A stretch of 57,877 nt of DNA from an uncultured Bacillota bacterium (GTDB lineage: Bacteria; Bacillota_I; Bacilli_A; RF39; UBA660): NCBI GenBank assembly GCA_945867665.1, contig CAMBIR010000006.1, forward strand, positions 1 to 57,877, written 5' to 3'. The position numbers and the translations under genes are program-made. The notes below the pieces were generated by a model, which saw only the letters and a list, made by a program, of their open reading frames with translations, was not told the origin of the DNA and searched no databases. Shown in pieces: positions 1-7,921 of this stretch; within the stretch, counting starts at the first letter, position 1, and every line of letters begins with the position of its first letter.

Positions 1-19
1 AGGTTTATTCTGACTATAA

Positions 20-178
20 TTTTTCACCCCTAACAAACTAGGACACAGCGTAAATTTATATTGTTTTATATACAATTGTCGTAAAAATAGATTAGAAAAA
101 GTTGAAGAATTTCTTAAATTAGCATTAAATAAAAATGTTTCTTTAAAATATAGAGATTTGTTTGATACAAAAGAATAA
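20..178 (+). other. Short open tail of an unidentified coding frame
   Basis: A frame open from a TAA at 17-19 to a TAA at 176-178 would encode about 52 residues, the last part rich in Lys, Glu and Leu. No start codon with a ribosome site is visible, so it may be the decayed 3' end of a gene that began left of the window, or chance. I do not recognise it. Nothing else is seen in the first 200 bases. Confidence 0.2.
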
Positions 179-211
179 GCCACCTATGCAAATAATGATT
201 TATATTTTTAG

Positions 212-241
212 TTGACAAATGGTTAATTTTGGTGATATGAT
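212..241 (+). promoter_or_regulatory. Sigma-A type promoter for the HhH-repeat gene
   Basis: TTGACA at 212-217 and TATGAT at 236-241 are separated by 18 bases, with a TG one base before the -10 (extended -10). The gene starts at 266, after AGGGGAAG at 253-260. Confidence 0.65.
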
Positions 242-265
242 AGGAAATCAAAAGGGGAAGATGTT

Positions 266-1126
266 ATGAAAAGTCAATTGATTTTGGATAGTAGCCTAGA
301 TAGTCGTATTAAAAATATTTTGACGAGATATGACATTTTTACGTTAGATGATTTGATTCATTATGATTATCAAAAGTTAGGAAAGATAAGGGGCCTTGGA
401 GAAGGTAGTTTAATAGAAATAAAAAAATATGTTCATGAATTTGGAAATTCCATCCTTAATGAAAATGGTCCTTTTTCTTCAAAGGAAGATGAATTACATT
501 CTTTGGGAAGAAAAGTACTTTCTGATTATTCGTTGGATAAGAATGTTTGTCAATTTTTGTATCAAAATAATATTTTTACGTTGAGTGATTTAATTCAAAC
601 AGGAACTTTAGTTTATCAGTTAGATGGTTTTACGAAGGGGAGTCAATTAAAATTACGTGCTTTTTTGGAAGAATTAAATGTTACTTTAACTTACCAAAAT
701 AATTATAGTAAAATGCTTTTGATTCAGTTAAGGGACAATCATATTTTGGAAGAAGAAAAGGAGAGGGCATTAGAGAATGTTCAAATTAGGGAGTTATATG
801 AGTTAGAGTATCGAATAAGAAGAATTCTTGATTTACATGATATTAAAACTTTAAAAGACTTACTTATGGTAGATAAAAAGGAAATCAAAAATTATCGAAA
901 TATGGGAGATGTTTCTTATCAACGCTTAGCAGAGTATTTTTTGGCGTTTCATATTTTTCTTAGAGATGATGAGAATCATTTAGAAAATGATTCTAATAAA
1001 AATCGTCAAATAAGGCTTTTAAAGTTGAAAAAAGAACTTATAATGAAATATCAATTAGAAGAGATAAGAAATTGGGATAATAGAGAGATTTTAAAGGATG
1101 GTAAACAAAGAGTCCGGATAAAGTAA
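266..1126 (+). CDS. Protein with three RpoA-CTD-like helix-hairpin-helix repeats
   Basis: The 286-aa soluble protein has three copies of a module resembling the C-terminal domain of RNA polymerase alpha: residues about 10-57 (IRGLGEGSLIEIKKYV), 85-135 (LDGFTKGSQLKLRAFL) and 178-226 (YRNMGDVSYQRLAEYF). The pattern 'I.tl.DLi......l..i.glG..s...i' matches the HhH fold that RpoA uses to bind UP-element DNA and activators. There is no alpha N-terminal domain, so it is not RpoA. A role in DNA or RNA-polymerase binding is inference. Its start is set by AGGGGAAG just upstream. It has its own promoter, and the T-box promoter follows its stop by 9 bases, so it is transcribed apart from pheST. Confidence 0.7.
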   Translation: MKSQLILDSSLDSRIKNILTRYDIFTLDDLIHYDYQKLGKIRGLGEGSLIEIKKYVHEFGNSILNENGPFSSKEDELHSLGRKVLSDYSLDKNVCQFLYQNNIFTLSDLIQTGTLVYQLDGFTKGSQLKLRAFLEELNVTLTYQNNYSKMLLIQLRDNHILEEEKERALENVQIRELYELEYRIRRILDLHDIKTLKDLLMVDKKEIKNYRNMGDVSYQRLAEYFLAFHIFLRDDENHLENDSNKNRQIRLLKLKKELIMKYQLEEIRNWDNREILKDGKQRVRIK

Positions 1127-1135
1127 AATGGGGAA

Positions 1136-1164
1136 TTGACTTCTAAAGTACTTTATACTATAAT
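1136..1164 (+). promoter_or_regulatory. Promoter of the T-box/pheST operon
   Basis: TTGACT (1136-1141) and TATAAT (1159-1164) with the ideal 17-base spacer. Transcription would begin near 1171, just before the T-box stem I. Confidence 0.8.
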
Positions 1165-1186
1165 ACTAATTGAGTGGAAAAAACAG

Positions 1187-1392
1187 TGATAAGGAAAGTA
1201 GTAGTTTCTTTAAGGGAAGTGTTTAGAGAACTTGTGTTAGGTGAAAGACAGGTCACTTCTTGGAGATGAATTCACTCCTTTAGTTTTGTCGGGTTACTCC
1301 GTTATTGGTAATTTAAGTGTATAGAATCTATAAAGAAAGGTGGTACCGCGGATTTTTTAATTCGTCCTTTAAACCAAGCCTTTCTTTTTTTA
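1187..1392 (+). promoter_or_regulatory. T-box leader, tRNA-Phe specific (UUC specifier)
   Basis: The conserved T-box sequence AAAGGTGGTACCGCG lies at 1336-1350, and the antiterminator partner ending in TTCGTCCTTT is at 1361-1370. A competing terminator pairs AAAGAAAGGTGGT (from about 1332) with ACCAAGCCTTTCTTT (about 1373-1387), followed by a T run. Upstream, stem I shows the GTGAAAGACAGG bulge element (1241-1252) and a GAATTCAC specifier loop with TTC at 1271-1273, the Phe codon, as expected before pheST. By the established T-box mechanism, uncharged tRNA-Phe would pair with the specifier and its CCA end would stabilise the antiterminator, switching on the genes below. Confidence 0.93.
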
Positions 1393-1408
1393 GTTAATAG
1401 GAGGTTAG

Positions 1409-1693
1409 ATGAAAAAAGAGACAGAGTATTTGCTTAAGTATATTCATAATGATACATATAAAATGTTATTGGATAAGCAAAAATATCGGCTAGAAGAGAT
1501 TGGTAATCATAGACGAGATATGGAATTAAATATTCGTTATTTGTTAAATTTTGGTGTTAAGCATATTGATTATGTTGTATTAGAAAGACTTGATGATTTG
1601 TTGCTTTCTCATCATGATTTTATTAAAAAAATGCAAGAATATGAGGCTAATTTTAGTCGTGATGAAGTGATGAATCTACTTGAAAATAGTTAA
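1409..1693 (+). CDS. Unknown 94-aa protein, first gene behind the T-box
   Basis: This small, charged, mostly helical protein starts at ATG 1409 behind AGGAGG (1399-1404), only about 20 bases past the T-box terminator. It is therefore the first gene of the phenylalanine-responsive operon; pheS follows after about 105 bases. It has Asp/Glu/Lys-rich helices and a central stretch LNIRYLLNFGVKHIDYVVLE, no signal peptide and no membrane segment. I do not recognise the family. The position is odd because pheS usually follows the leader directly. It may be an unrelated passenger or a partner linked to aminoacylation; the sequence does not decide. Confidence 0.7.
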   Translation: MKKETEYLLKYIHNDTYKMLLDKQKYRLEEIGNHRRDMELNIRYLLNFGVKHIDYVVLERLDDLLLSHHDFIKKMQEYEANFSRDEVMNLLENS

Positions 1694-1799
1694 TTTAGTT
1701 ATTTTCTCTTGATATTATGAATATTTATCAAAGTAATGATATAGTAGATTTAGAATTTTTAAGTATTTTAAATAAATAAAAAGAAAGATGGTGTAATTG

Positions 1800-2846
1800 A
1801 TGAGGCAGGTAGAAGATGTAAGAAGTAAAATGTTATATGATTATGAGACGGTTATTCGTCTTGATGAGTTAAATGAGTTAAAAGTAAAATACTTAGGGAA
1901 AAAAGGACTTATTACAGAGTTGAATAGTCAGATAAAGAATTTGGATAAGGAAGAAAAAAAAGCGTTTGGTCAAGCGGTGAATGAACTTCGGGGATTATTT
2001 TTAGAAAAATATGAGAAGTTAAAGAAAAGATTAGAGGAAGATAAGATAAGAGAACAACTTGAGGGTGAAAAAATTGATGTGACTTTGCCCGCGACTAAGA
2101 TAAGACGAGGAAGCAAGCATCCGATGAGTTTGGCTATTGAGGAGATTGAGGATTTGTTTGTATCTATGGGCTATGATGTGGTATCAGGGCCAGAATTAGA
2201 AAGTGATGAGTATTGTTTTGAACGATTAAATTTACCTAAGGGTCATCCGGCTAGGGATATGCAAGATAGTTTTTATATTACGCCCGATTATTTGCTTCGA
2301 ACTCAAACTTCTTCGGTTCAAGCAAGATATATGATGGAGCGTCAAGGAAAGACGCCAATTCGAATTATTGTTCCTGGAAAAACTTATCGAAGAGAAGATG
2401 ATGCAACCCATGCTCCTCAGTTTTCTCAAATTGAAGGATTAGTTGTTGATAAAAAAGAAAATCATGTGTCATTAGCTGATTTGAAGGGGACTTTAGAAGT
2501 TTTTGCAAGACATATGTTAGGAAGTAATTTAGATTTAAGGTTTAGACCTAGTTATTTTCCTTTCACGGAGCCTTCTTATGAGGTAGATGTGACTTGTTTT
2601 AAGTGTCATGGAAAGGGATGCAATTTGTGTAAAGATACTGGATGGATAGAAGTTTTTGCAGCGGGAATGGTGCATCCTAATGTTTTAAGAATGAATGGAT
2701 ATGACCCTGAGGTTTGGGGTGGCTTTGCTTTTGGTCCTGGTTGGGATCGGATTACGATGTTTCGCTATGGAATTCCAGATATTCGTCTAATGTATCAAAA
2801 TGATATTCGCTTTTTACAAGAGTTTGATAGAAAGGATGGGGAGTAG
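1800..2846 (+). CDS. pheS: Phenylalanine--tRNA ligase alpha subunit
   Basis: Catalytic subunit of the (alpha-beta)2 PheRS, which charges tRNA-Phe in the cytosol. The 348-aa length fits bacterial PheS. It has an N-terminal coiled-coil (residues about 1-85), then the class II core with motif 2 (KTYRREDDATHAPQFSQIEG), the Cys-rich insert CFKCHGKGCNLCKDTGWIEV and motif 3 (FGPGWDRITMFRYGI). A TTG lies three bases before ATG 1800; I take the ATG as start, with GAAAGATGG upstream. pheT follows after one base, so the two subunits are coupled, under the T-box upstream. Confidence 0.97.
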   Translation: MRQVEDVRSKMLYDYETVIRLDELNELKVKYLGKKGLITELNSQIKNLDKEEKKAFGQAVNELRGLFLEKYEKLKKRLEEDKIREQLEGEKIDVTLPATKIRRGSKHPMSLAIEEIEDLFVSMGYDVVSGPELESDEYCFERLNLPKGHPARDMQDSFYITPDYLLRTQTSSVQARYMMERQGKTPIRIIVPGKTYRREDDATHAPQFSQIEGLVVDKKENHVSLADLKGTLEVFARHMLGSNLDLRFRPSYFPFTEPSYEVDVTCFKCHGKGCNLCKDTGWIEVFAAGMVHPNVLRMNGYDPEVWGGFAFGPGWDRITMFRYGIPDIRLMYQNDIRFLQEFDRKDGE

Positions 2847-2847
2847 A

Positions 2848-5220
2848 ATGATATTATCAAGAAATTTTGTTCGTGATTATCTTCCTCTTGATGATGATTT
2901 AAGTATTTCTGATATTGCTCTAGATATGGTAAAAGTTGGCAATGAGTATGATTCTTGTGGCCCTTTAATTCATGCAACAAATTTGGTTGTTGGTCAAGTT
3001 TTAGAAGTTAAAATGCATCCAGATAGTGACCATTTGCATTTATGTCGGGTAGATGTTGGAACTGAAGTTTTAGATATTGTTTGTGGTGCTCCTAATGTTA
3101 GAGAAGGATTAAAAGTAATCGTTGCTTTAGTTGATGCAAAACTACCAGGTGGTGTGATTAAAAGTGGTAAAATTCGTGGCTGTGTTTCTAATGGAATGTT
3201 ATGTTCTATTCAAGAATTAGGGCTTGATCATAAATTCTTGAAGAAAGAAGATATTGAAGGCATTGCTGAGCTTGGGGATGATGCAGTCATTGGTAGTGAT
3301 GCAATTAAGTATCTAGGATTAGATGATGAAGTAATTGATTTTGAACTTACGGCTAATCGTGGAGATGAACTTAGCATTTTAGGCCTTGCTTATGAACTTG
3401 GTGCTATCTATAATAAAAAAGTTGGTCCTATTGATTTAAGTTATACGGTAGAAAAAAATTGTCATGATAAGTTAAAAGTAGAAGTAGAGACTAAAAAGTG
3501 TAGTTTATATCTTGCTAAGAGAGTAAATCATTTAAAGATAGGACCTAGTCCAAAGTTTATTCGAAATAGGCTTATTGCTTGTGGAATAAGGCCAATTAAT
3601 AATGTTGTTGATATTTCTAATTATGTTATGTTAGAAACAGGGCAACCTCTACATTTTTATGATGCGACTCATCTAGGAGATACGATTGTTGTTCGAGATG
3701 CTAGAGAAGGAGAAGAACTTGTTACTTTGGATGGTGTTGCACGTACGTTGGACTCTGATGATATTGTTATTGCCTCTTCAAAAGAAGCTATTGGTCTTGC
3801 TGGAGTAATGGGTGGCGCTACAACCGAGGTTATGGAAGATACAACTTCAATTATTATTGAATCTGCTATTTTTGATGCCGTTAGCGTTCGAAAGACGAGT
3901 AAAAAAGTACTTCGTAGTGAGGCCTCTAATCGTTTTGAAAAAGGACTTGATCCAAAGAGAACTTATATGGCTATGGATAGAGCCTGTCATTTATTAGAAA
4001 AGTATGCTTCAGCTTTGGTTAGTGATCTTTGTTTTACATACGATAAGACTTGTGTTCAAGATAAAGTTATTGAAATTACCGCTTCGGATATTAACTTAGT
4101 CCTTGGAACCAAGATTAGTGAAGATGAGATTCAAAATATTTTTAGTCGTTTAGGATTTAATACTTCTACTTTGGATGGAAAAATGATGGTAAGTGTTCCT
4201 TCTAGGAGATTAGATATTTCTATTAAGGAAGATTTAATCGAGGAAGTTGGTAGAATATATGGAATTAATAATATTAAAGGGAAATTACCTTTATTAGGGA
4301 TTCGAAGTGGTAGTTATGATAAAACAACAAGATTTATTCGGAATAAATTAGTAGATTTAGGTCTTAATGAAGTTCTTACTCAGATATTTTTACCAGAAGA
4401 GATGGTTCATGAATATACGTTAGATGATTTTGAAACTGTTCGTTTGATGGATCCATTATCGGTGGAGAAGAATGCTCTTCGCTATTCATTGATTCCTAGT
4501 TTGATGAAGGTTTATCAATATAATAGAGCCAGAAACTTATCAGATATTTGTATTTTTGAGATGGCTAAGGGATTTTATAAAAAAGAAAATACTTATTCTG
4601 AGGAGTACAAATTATGTATCGTGATGTCTGGAGAATATTATTTTTCTCTTGGAAGTAAGAAAATGGTAGACTTTTATATTTTAAAAGGTGTGATTGAAGA
4701 GTTACTTCATGCACTAGGGTATGAAAATCGCTATCGTTTTGTTACGGGAGAATATCCTCTTGAATTTCATCCTTATCAAAGTGCTTATATTGAAGTTGCT
4801 GGCAAAAGAATTGGTATTTTAGGAAAACTTCATCCCCAAAAAGTAAAAGATGATGTTTATGTTGCTGAGATTAGTTTGGATAAACTTTTTGTTAATAAAG
4901 TGGGAAAAAATAAATATTCGGAATTAAATAAATATCCTAGTATCAAGAAAGATTTTGCCGTCATCTTAGATAAGGACATTCCAGCTGATTCTATTATTTC
5001 TGTCATTAAAAAAGCAGGGGGCAAAAAACTTACAGGTGTTTCTGTTTTTGATGTTTATAGTGGAAAGAATATCGATGAAGATAAAAAATCAATTGCTTTT
5101 TCGTTAACATTTGAAGATTATAGTAAGACACTTACGGATGAGGAGGTAAATGTTTTATTTGAAAAAGTTATTGCTGCTGTTTTAGAGCAGTATCAAGCTG
5201 TTTTAAGGGATCATGATTAG
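2848..5220 (+). CDS. pheT: Phenylalanine--tRNA ligase beta subunit
   Basis: Structural and editing subunit of PheRS. The start is ATG 2848 (MILSRNFVRDYL), one base after the pheS stop, with AAAGGATGGGGAG as ribosome site inside pheS; the open frame extends further upstream, but inside pheS. The 790 residues show the usual order: N-terminal tRNA-binding OB domain (VGQVLEVKMHPDSDHLHLCR, about 50-70), B3/B4 editing domain (about 200-390), B5, the catalytic-like core, and the C-terminal ferredoxin-fold anticodon-binding domain (YPSIKKDFAVILDKDI near 700). The length is close to B. subtilis PheT. Its intrinsic terminator has been split by a mobile element. Confidence 0.97.
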   Translation: MILSRNFVRDYLPLDDDLSISDIALDMVKVGNEYDSCGPLIHATNLVVGQVLEVKMHPDSDHLHLCRVDVGTEVLDIVCGAPNVREGLKVIVALVDAKLPGGVIKSGKIRGCVSNGMLCSIQELGLDHKFLKKEDIEGIAELGDDAVIGSDAIKYLGLDDEVIDFELTANRGDELSILGLAYELGAIYNKKVGPIDLSYTVEKNCHDKLKVEVETKKCSLYLAKRVNHLKIGPSPKFIRNRLIACGIRPINNVVDISNYVMLETGQPLHFYDATHLGDTIVVRDAREGEELVTLDGVARTLDSDDIVIASSKEAIGLAGVMGGATTEVMEDTTSIIIESAIFDAVSVRKTSKKVLRSEASNRFEKGLDPKRTYMAMDRACHLLEKYASALVSDLCFTYDKTCVQDKVIEITASDINLVLGTKISEDEIQNIFSRLGFNTSTLDGKMMVSVPSRRLDISIKEDLIEEVGRIYGINNIKGKLPLLGIRSGSYDKTTRFIRNKLVDLGLNEVLTQIFLPEEMVHEYTLDDFETVRLMDPLSVEKNALRYSLIPSLMKVYQYNRARNLSDICIFEMAKGFYKKENTYSEEYKLCIVMSGEYYFSLGSKKMVDFYILKGVIEELLHALGYENRYRFVTGEYPLEFHPYQSAYIEVAGKRIGILGKLHPQKVKDDVYVAEISLDKLFVNKVGKNKYSELNKYPSIKKDFAVILDKDIPADSIISVIKKAGGKKLTGVSVFDVYSGKNIDEDKKSIAFSLTFEDYSKTLTDEEVNVLFEKVIAAVLEQYQAVLRDHD

Positions 5221-5224
5221 TTTT

Positions 5225-5238
5225 AAAAAATAGTAAAG
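5225..5238 (+). terminator. Left arm of the split pheST terminator
   Basis: AAAAAATAGTAAAG here is the exact reverse complement of the first 14 bases of CTTTACTATTTTTTTT at 8922-8937. Removing the 5244-8906 element and one 9-bp duplicate rebuilds a 14-bp stem with an 11-base loop and T run, starting four bases after the pheT stop. Confidence 0.85.
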
Positions 5239-5243
5239 ATTGA
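5235..5243. repeat. Target-site duplication, left copy (AAAGATTGA)
   Basis: Identical to 8907-8915. The two copies directly abut the outer ends of the inverted repeats, as expected of a transposition that makes a 9-bp duplication. Confidence 0.9.
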
Positions 5244-5262
5244 GATAGTGTAAAATTTTATT
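5244..5262 (+). repeat. Left terminal inverted repeat of the element
   Basis: GATAGTGTAAAATTTTATT, matching the complement of 8888-8906 at all 19 positions. It lies 13 bases from the stop of the transposase fragment. Confidence 0.9.
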
Positions 5263-5275
5263 GACTGGATTGATA

Positions 5276-5637
5276 TTAGCAAGCTAATCCTCTTAAGGCT
5301 AGTCTTGTAAAGTTATCTTCAGAATATAACATTGGTACATTGGAAGAAGAGAAGTTAAATATATCGAAATTTAATTTTTCTTTTTTCATTGTTACTTTTT
5401 CATGATTTTTGTAAGATTTCAAATATAATCCTAATATATTTATTCCATTTGATTTATACTCTTGCAGTTTAATTAGTTTTTGAATTTTCCTTTTAGAATA
5501 AGCCTTTGGTTCGTATGAAAAATATTTTGCTACATTATGTGAGATATGTGATTCCATAGAAGAGCGTACTTTACTATTCAGCATATTTTTGAAGGCATTC
5601 CAATATTTTATAAGATAATTTTTGGAAATTATTTGTT
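5276..5637 (-). pseudogene. C-terminal fragment of an ISLre2/UPF0236-type transposase
   Basis: The minus-strand frame is open from about 5637 to the stop at 5276; an internal ATG at 5584 gives 102 residues. It reads NAFKNMLNSKVRSSMESHIS, then PKAYSKRKIQKLIKLQEYKS and NGINIL, which fits the C-terminal 'EgHvsHvlS...RP.g(w/y)S...l.kl..Yk.nG..i' region of ISLre2-family (UPF0236) transposases from memory. A full enzyme is over 400 residues, so the N-terminal three quarters are gone. Its 3' end lies next to the left inverted repeat, as in a normal insertion sequence. It is cut off where the kinase-like frame begins on the other strand. Confidence 0.6.
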
Positions 5638-6099
5638 AATAAAGTTTATGAAATGGCTGACGATGATAAGAGTATTATTATATTAGACACTATGTACGGC
5701 GTACAAGGCATGATAGAATTATTTAATATTTTGGGTAATAAAGTAAATTTATTGTATTTAGATGCTCCATTTAATGATAGAGTAATACGGGAATACAATA
5801 GATTAAGAAGTGATTCAATTAATAGCACTAGAAAAGCAGATTTAACTATTACAATTGAAGATATTATAGAAAGAACAATAAAAAAAGATAGAAAGAAAAA
5901 CAAAAAAGGTGCAGATAAACTACCTTTGTTAAGATATAATGTTGATGGTTCATCGATTGAGATAGCTGGAATAGGAGAACAATTTACTACGATTATTAAT
6001 AATGATGACACAATCGATAACTTTCATATTATGCTTGATAATTATATAAATTCAAAATTAGTAAAATCAAAAGAATATGTTAAGGAACTAAAAAAATAA
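5614..6099 (+). pseudogene. 5'-truncated P-loop kinase-like gene
   Basis: The frame is open from 5614 after a TAA, with a usable ATG at 5653 (148 aa), but no ribosome site precedes that ATG and the Walker A region expected upstream is missing. What remains resembles the C-terminal half of dephospho-CoA/nucleoside monophosphate kinase-like enzymes: a beta strand and helix around DDDKSIIILDTMYGVQGMIE, then LLYLDAPFNDRVIREYNRLR, a lid-like DxxxxKKxGADKL and a final N-rich strand. The break coincides with the end of the transposase fragment, so the gene was probably cut during assembly of the element. Its stop overlaps the next start (TAATG), showing the former operon. The exact substrate is unknown. 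Confidence 0.5.
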
Positions 6100-6620
6100 T
6101 GGAAGTAACATTTTTAAGGCATGCTAAAACTGATTTAAACGGTAAAGGTTATATAGCCACAAAAAAAGATTATTTTTTGAATGAAATAGGTAGAGAAGAA
6201 TGTTTGAGAAATGTTTTTTCACCAAATAGTTTTAATAATGTTTATTGTTCTCCATATAAGCGAACTATTGAAACAGCAAAGATAGTTTATCCATATTTAG
6301 AACCTGTGATTCTTTCTAATTTAGTACAACGAGATTTAGGCGTGTTAAATGAAAAAATGAAGAAGGATTATAGTATCGAATATTTAAAATCAGTTAGAGA
6401 ATATCTCGTAAATCCCGAAAATGCAGAAACATTAGAAGATATAATGGAAAGATTAAATGATTTTTTTGAATATATAAAATTACAACATGATGATAATTCT
6501 AGAATTTTAGTTGTTACGCATAATGGAATTATGAGAATTATAAAAAAATTTTATTTGAATGAAGTTAATAATATAGATAGTAAAAATTTAGGTAAATTTA
6601 AAATGATATTAAAAAAATAA
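6099..6620 (+). CDS. Histidine phosphatase (phosphoglycerate mutase-like) family protein
   Basis: The 173-aa protein opens with the catalytic RHA motif (FLRHAKTD; phospho-accepting His8). It continues with SPYKRTIETA (second phosphate-binding Arg) and ends with VVTHNGIMR (second catalytic His). These are the hallmarks of the branch-2 histidine phosphatase fold, whose members remove phosphate from small metabolites or proteins. The length is short but complete. It overlaps the kinase-like remnant by one base and the Nudix gene follows at once, so the three formed a small nucleotide- or sugar-phosphate cassette. The substrate cannot be told. ATA codons are frequent, unlike in pheST. Confidence 0.85.
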   Translation: MEVTFLRHAKTDLNGKGYIATKKDYFLNEIGREECLRNVFSPNSFNNVYCSPYKRTIETAKIVYPYLEPVILSNLVQRDLGVLNEKMKKDYSIEYLKSVREYLVNPENAETLEDIMERLNDFFEYIKLQHDDNSRILVVTHNGIMRIIKKFYLNEVNNIDSKNLGKFKMILKK

Positions 6621-6636
6621 TATGAAGGAGTACATT

Positions 6637-7128
6637 ATGAGAGAAAGTATAAAAATGAAGACAAATGATTATAATTTTAAATTTAGAGTTTCTGGATTAA
6701 TTATAAAAAACAACAAGTTGCTTTTAGTAGATATGGATGATAGTGGTTTTTTGTGTTTGCCTGGCGGATATGTTGAATTAGGTGAAACAACGGAAGAAGC
6801 TGTGAAACGAGAACTTAATGAAGAAATTAGACAAGAAGTTAGAATTGAAAAGTATTTAGGTGTTGTTGAAAATTACTTCATTAATAAATATAACAAAAAA
6901 ATGCATGAAATATCTTTTTATTATTTGATGAGTTTTATTAATAATGATATAGTTGATGAAGAATTTACATTAATTGAAAATGATAAAGGTCATAGAATAA
7001 AACTTGATTTCAAATGGGTGGATATTAATGATTTAGGTGATTTTGATGTCAGACCTGCTTTTTTAAAAAAAATAATTAGCAATAAATTAGAATTTAATCA
7101 TTTAATTTTTAATGAATTAGAAAAATAA
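6637..7128 (+). CDS. Nudix hydrolase
   Basis: The Nudix box is clear: GGYVELGETTEEAVKRELNE followed by EI, with the metal-binding REL.EE glutamates. Family members cleave nucleoside diphosphates linked to another moiety. I start it at ATG 6637 (MRESIKM) because AAGGAG at 6625-6630 lies six bases upstream; an ATG at 6622 would overlap that ribosome site. This gives 163 residues. It follows the phosphatase gene and ends before a two-way terminator. Like its neighbours in the element it uses many ATA and AAA codons. The substrate is unknown. Confidence 0.88.
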   Translation: MRESIKMKTNDYNFKFRVSGLIIKNNKLLLVDMDDSGFLCLPGGYVELGETTEEAVKRELNEEIRQEVRIEKYLGVVENYFINKYNKKMHEISFYYLMSFINNDIVDEEFTLIENDKGHRIKLDFKWVDINDLGDFDVRPAFLKKIISNKLEFNHLIFNELEK

Positions 7129-7156
7129 ATATTAGAGATTGCTTATATAAATTAAA

Positions 7157-7189
7157 ATAAAACTTTCATATTTGACATGAAAGTTTTAT
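7157..7189. terminator. Two-way terminator between Nudix and HTH genes
   Basis: A perfect 12-bp stem, ATAAAACTTTCA (7157-7168) with TGAAAGTTTTAT (7178-7189), and a 9-base loop. It lies between convergent genes and overlaps the stop of the HTH gene. Confidence 0.8.
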
Positions 7190-7611
7190 AACAATAATTT
7201 ATCTATTGAATAATTGAATTTTTTTGCTAATTTATATATGAATATAGTAGGTATTAATATATTTCCAAATTCATATAATGTGTATGTAGAAGTTGCTATT
7301 TTTAAAAAATTAGCAACTTCTTTTTGACTTAAATTTTGATTTTTTCTTAATATACGTAAATTATTTCCAACCACTTTAAGTTTAATATTATTGTTTAAAT
7401 ATTTAAAATCGTTTGTTTTTGATACCCCAGTTATATAATCAATACTGTATTTATAATAAATACTTAATAAATATAATTTTCTTAATGGAATTGTATTAGT
7501 TCCTAACTCCCATCCGGCATAGGTTGATCTTTTAACATTTAATTCTTTGGCAATTTCTTCTTGATTTAAATTGTTTTTTAATCTTAATTCTTTAATTCGA
7601 TTAAATTTCAT
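7186..7611 (-). CDS. Double HTH (XRE/Cro-CI) regulator
   Basis: The 141-aa protein carries two tandem helix-turn-helix domains. Residues about 3-60 contain LRLKNNLNQEEIAKELNVKR, STYAGWELG and IPLRKLYLLSIYY; residues about 80-138 repeat the plan with LRILRKNQNLSQKEVANFLK, STYTLYEFG and IPTIFIYKLAKKF. Each half has the 'Q.e.A..l.....tys.wE.G' signature of XRE repressors. Two DNA-binding units in one chain could let a monomer bind a palindrome. It is the only intact regulator in the mobile element and faces the cargo genes; control of the cargo is inference. Confidence 0.8.
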   Translation of the reverse strand: MKFNRIKELRLKNNLNQEEIAKELNVKRSTYAGWELGTNTIPLRKLYLLSIYYKYSIDYITGVSKTNDFKYLNNNIKLKVVGNNLRILRKNQNLSQKEVANFLKIATSTYTLYEFGNILIPTIFIYKLAKKFNYSIDKLLL

Positions 7612-7618
7612 TTGTATT

Positions 7619-7917
7619 TTACTTTCTGTATTTTTCTTCTGAACGACCTAATATCAAGTCGGCTGAGTAATTACCAAATTTACATACTTCAATAAGAAAT
7701 GCACAAAGAATTAATACTTTTCCTGTTTCATAAGCGCTCCATGTAGTAGAGTTTGAGGTATTAAGACTTTTTGAAAATTCAACTAATGTTTCGTTAAAAT
7801 CTTTTTTTATTTCACAAATTCGTTTTGAAACAAGTTCTATATTTATTTTATCTGATGAACTTAATCTTTTTTATAATTTGATAATTCCAAAAGATAATCT
7901 ATATTAATTTTACGCGT
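7619..7917 (-). pseudogene. Broken HTH regulator gene
   Basis: On the minus strand a frame ending at 7619 codes for about 80 residues and finishes CKFGNYSADLILGRSEEKYR, typical of the end of an XRE regulator. Before it, the reading continues in another frame across an A-rich run near 7868 (TTRKINIDYLLELSNYKK, then RLSSSDKINIELVSK), so a one-base slip has broken it. It has no start codon and stops against the IS982 copy, which probably removed the 5' end. It may be a relative of the neighbouring double-HTH gene. Confidence 0.55.
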
Positions 7918-7921
7918 TGTG

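Noticed and set aside
5646..6011. 121-aa minus-strand frame with hydrophobic residues
   Set aside because: It is the antisense shadow of the kinase-like frame, which has family features on the plus strand.
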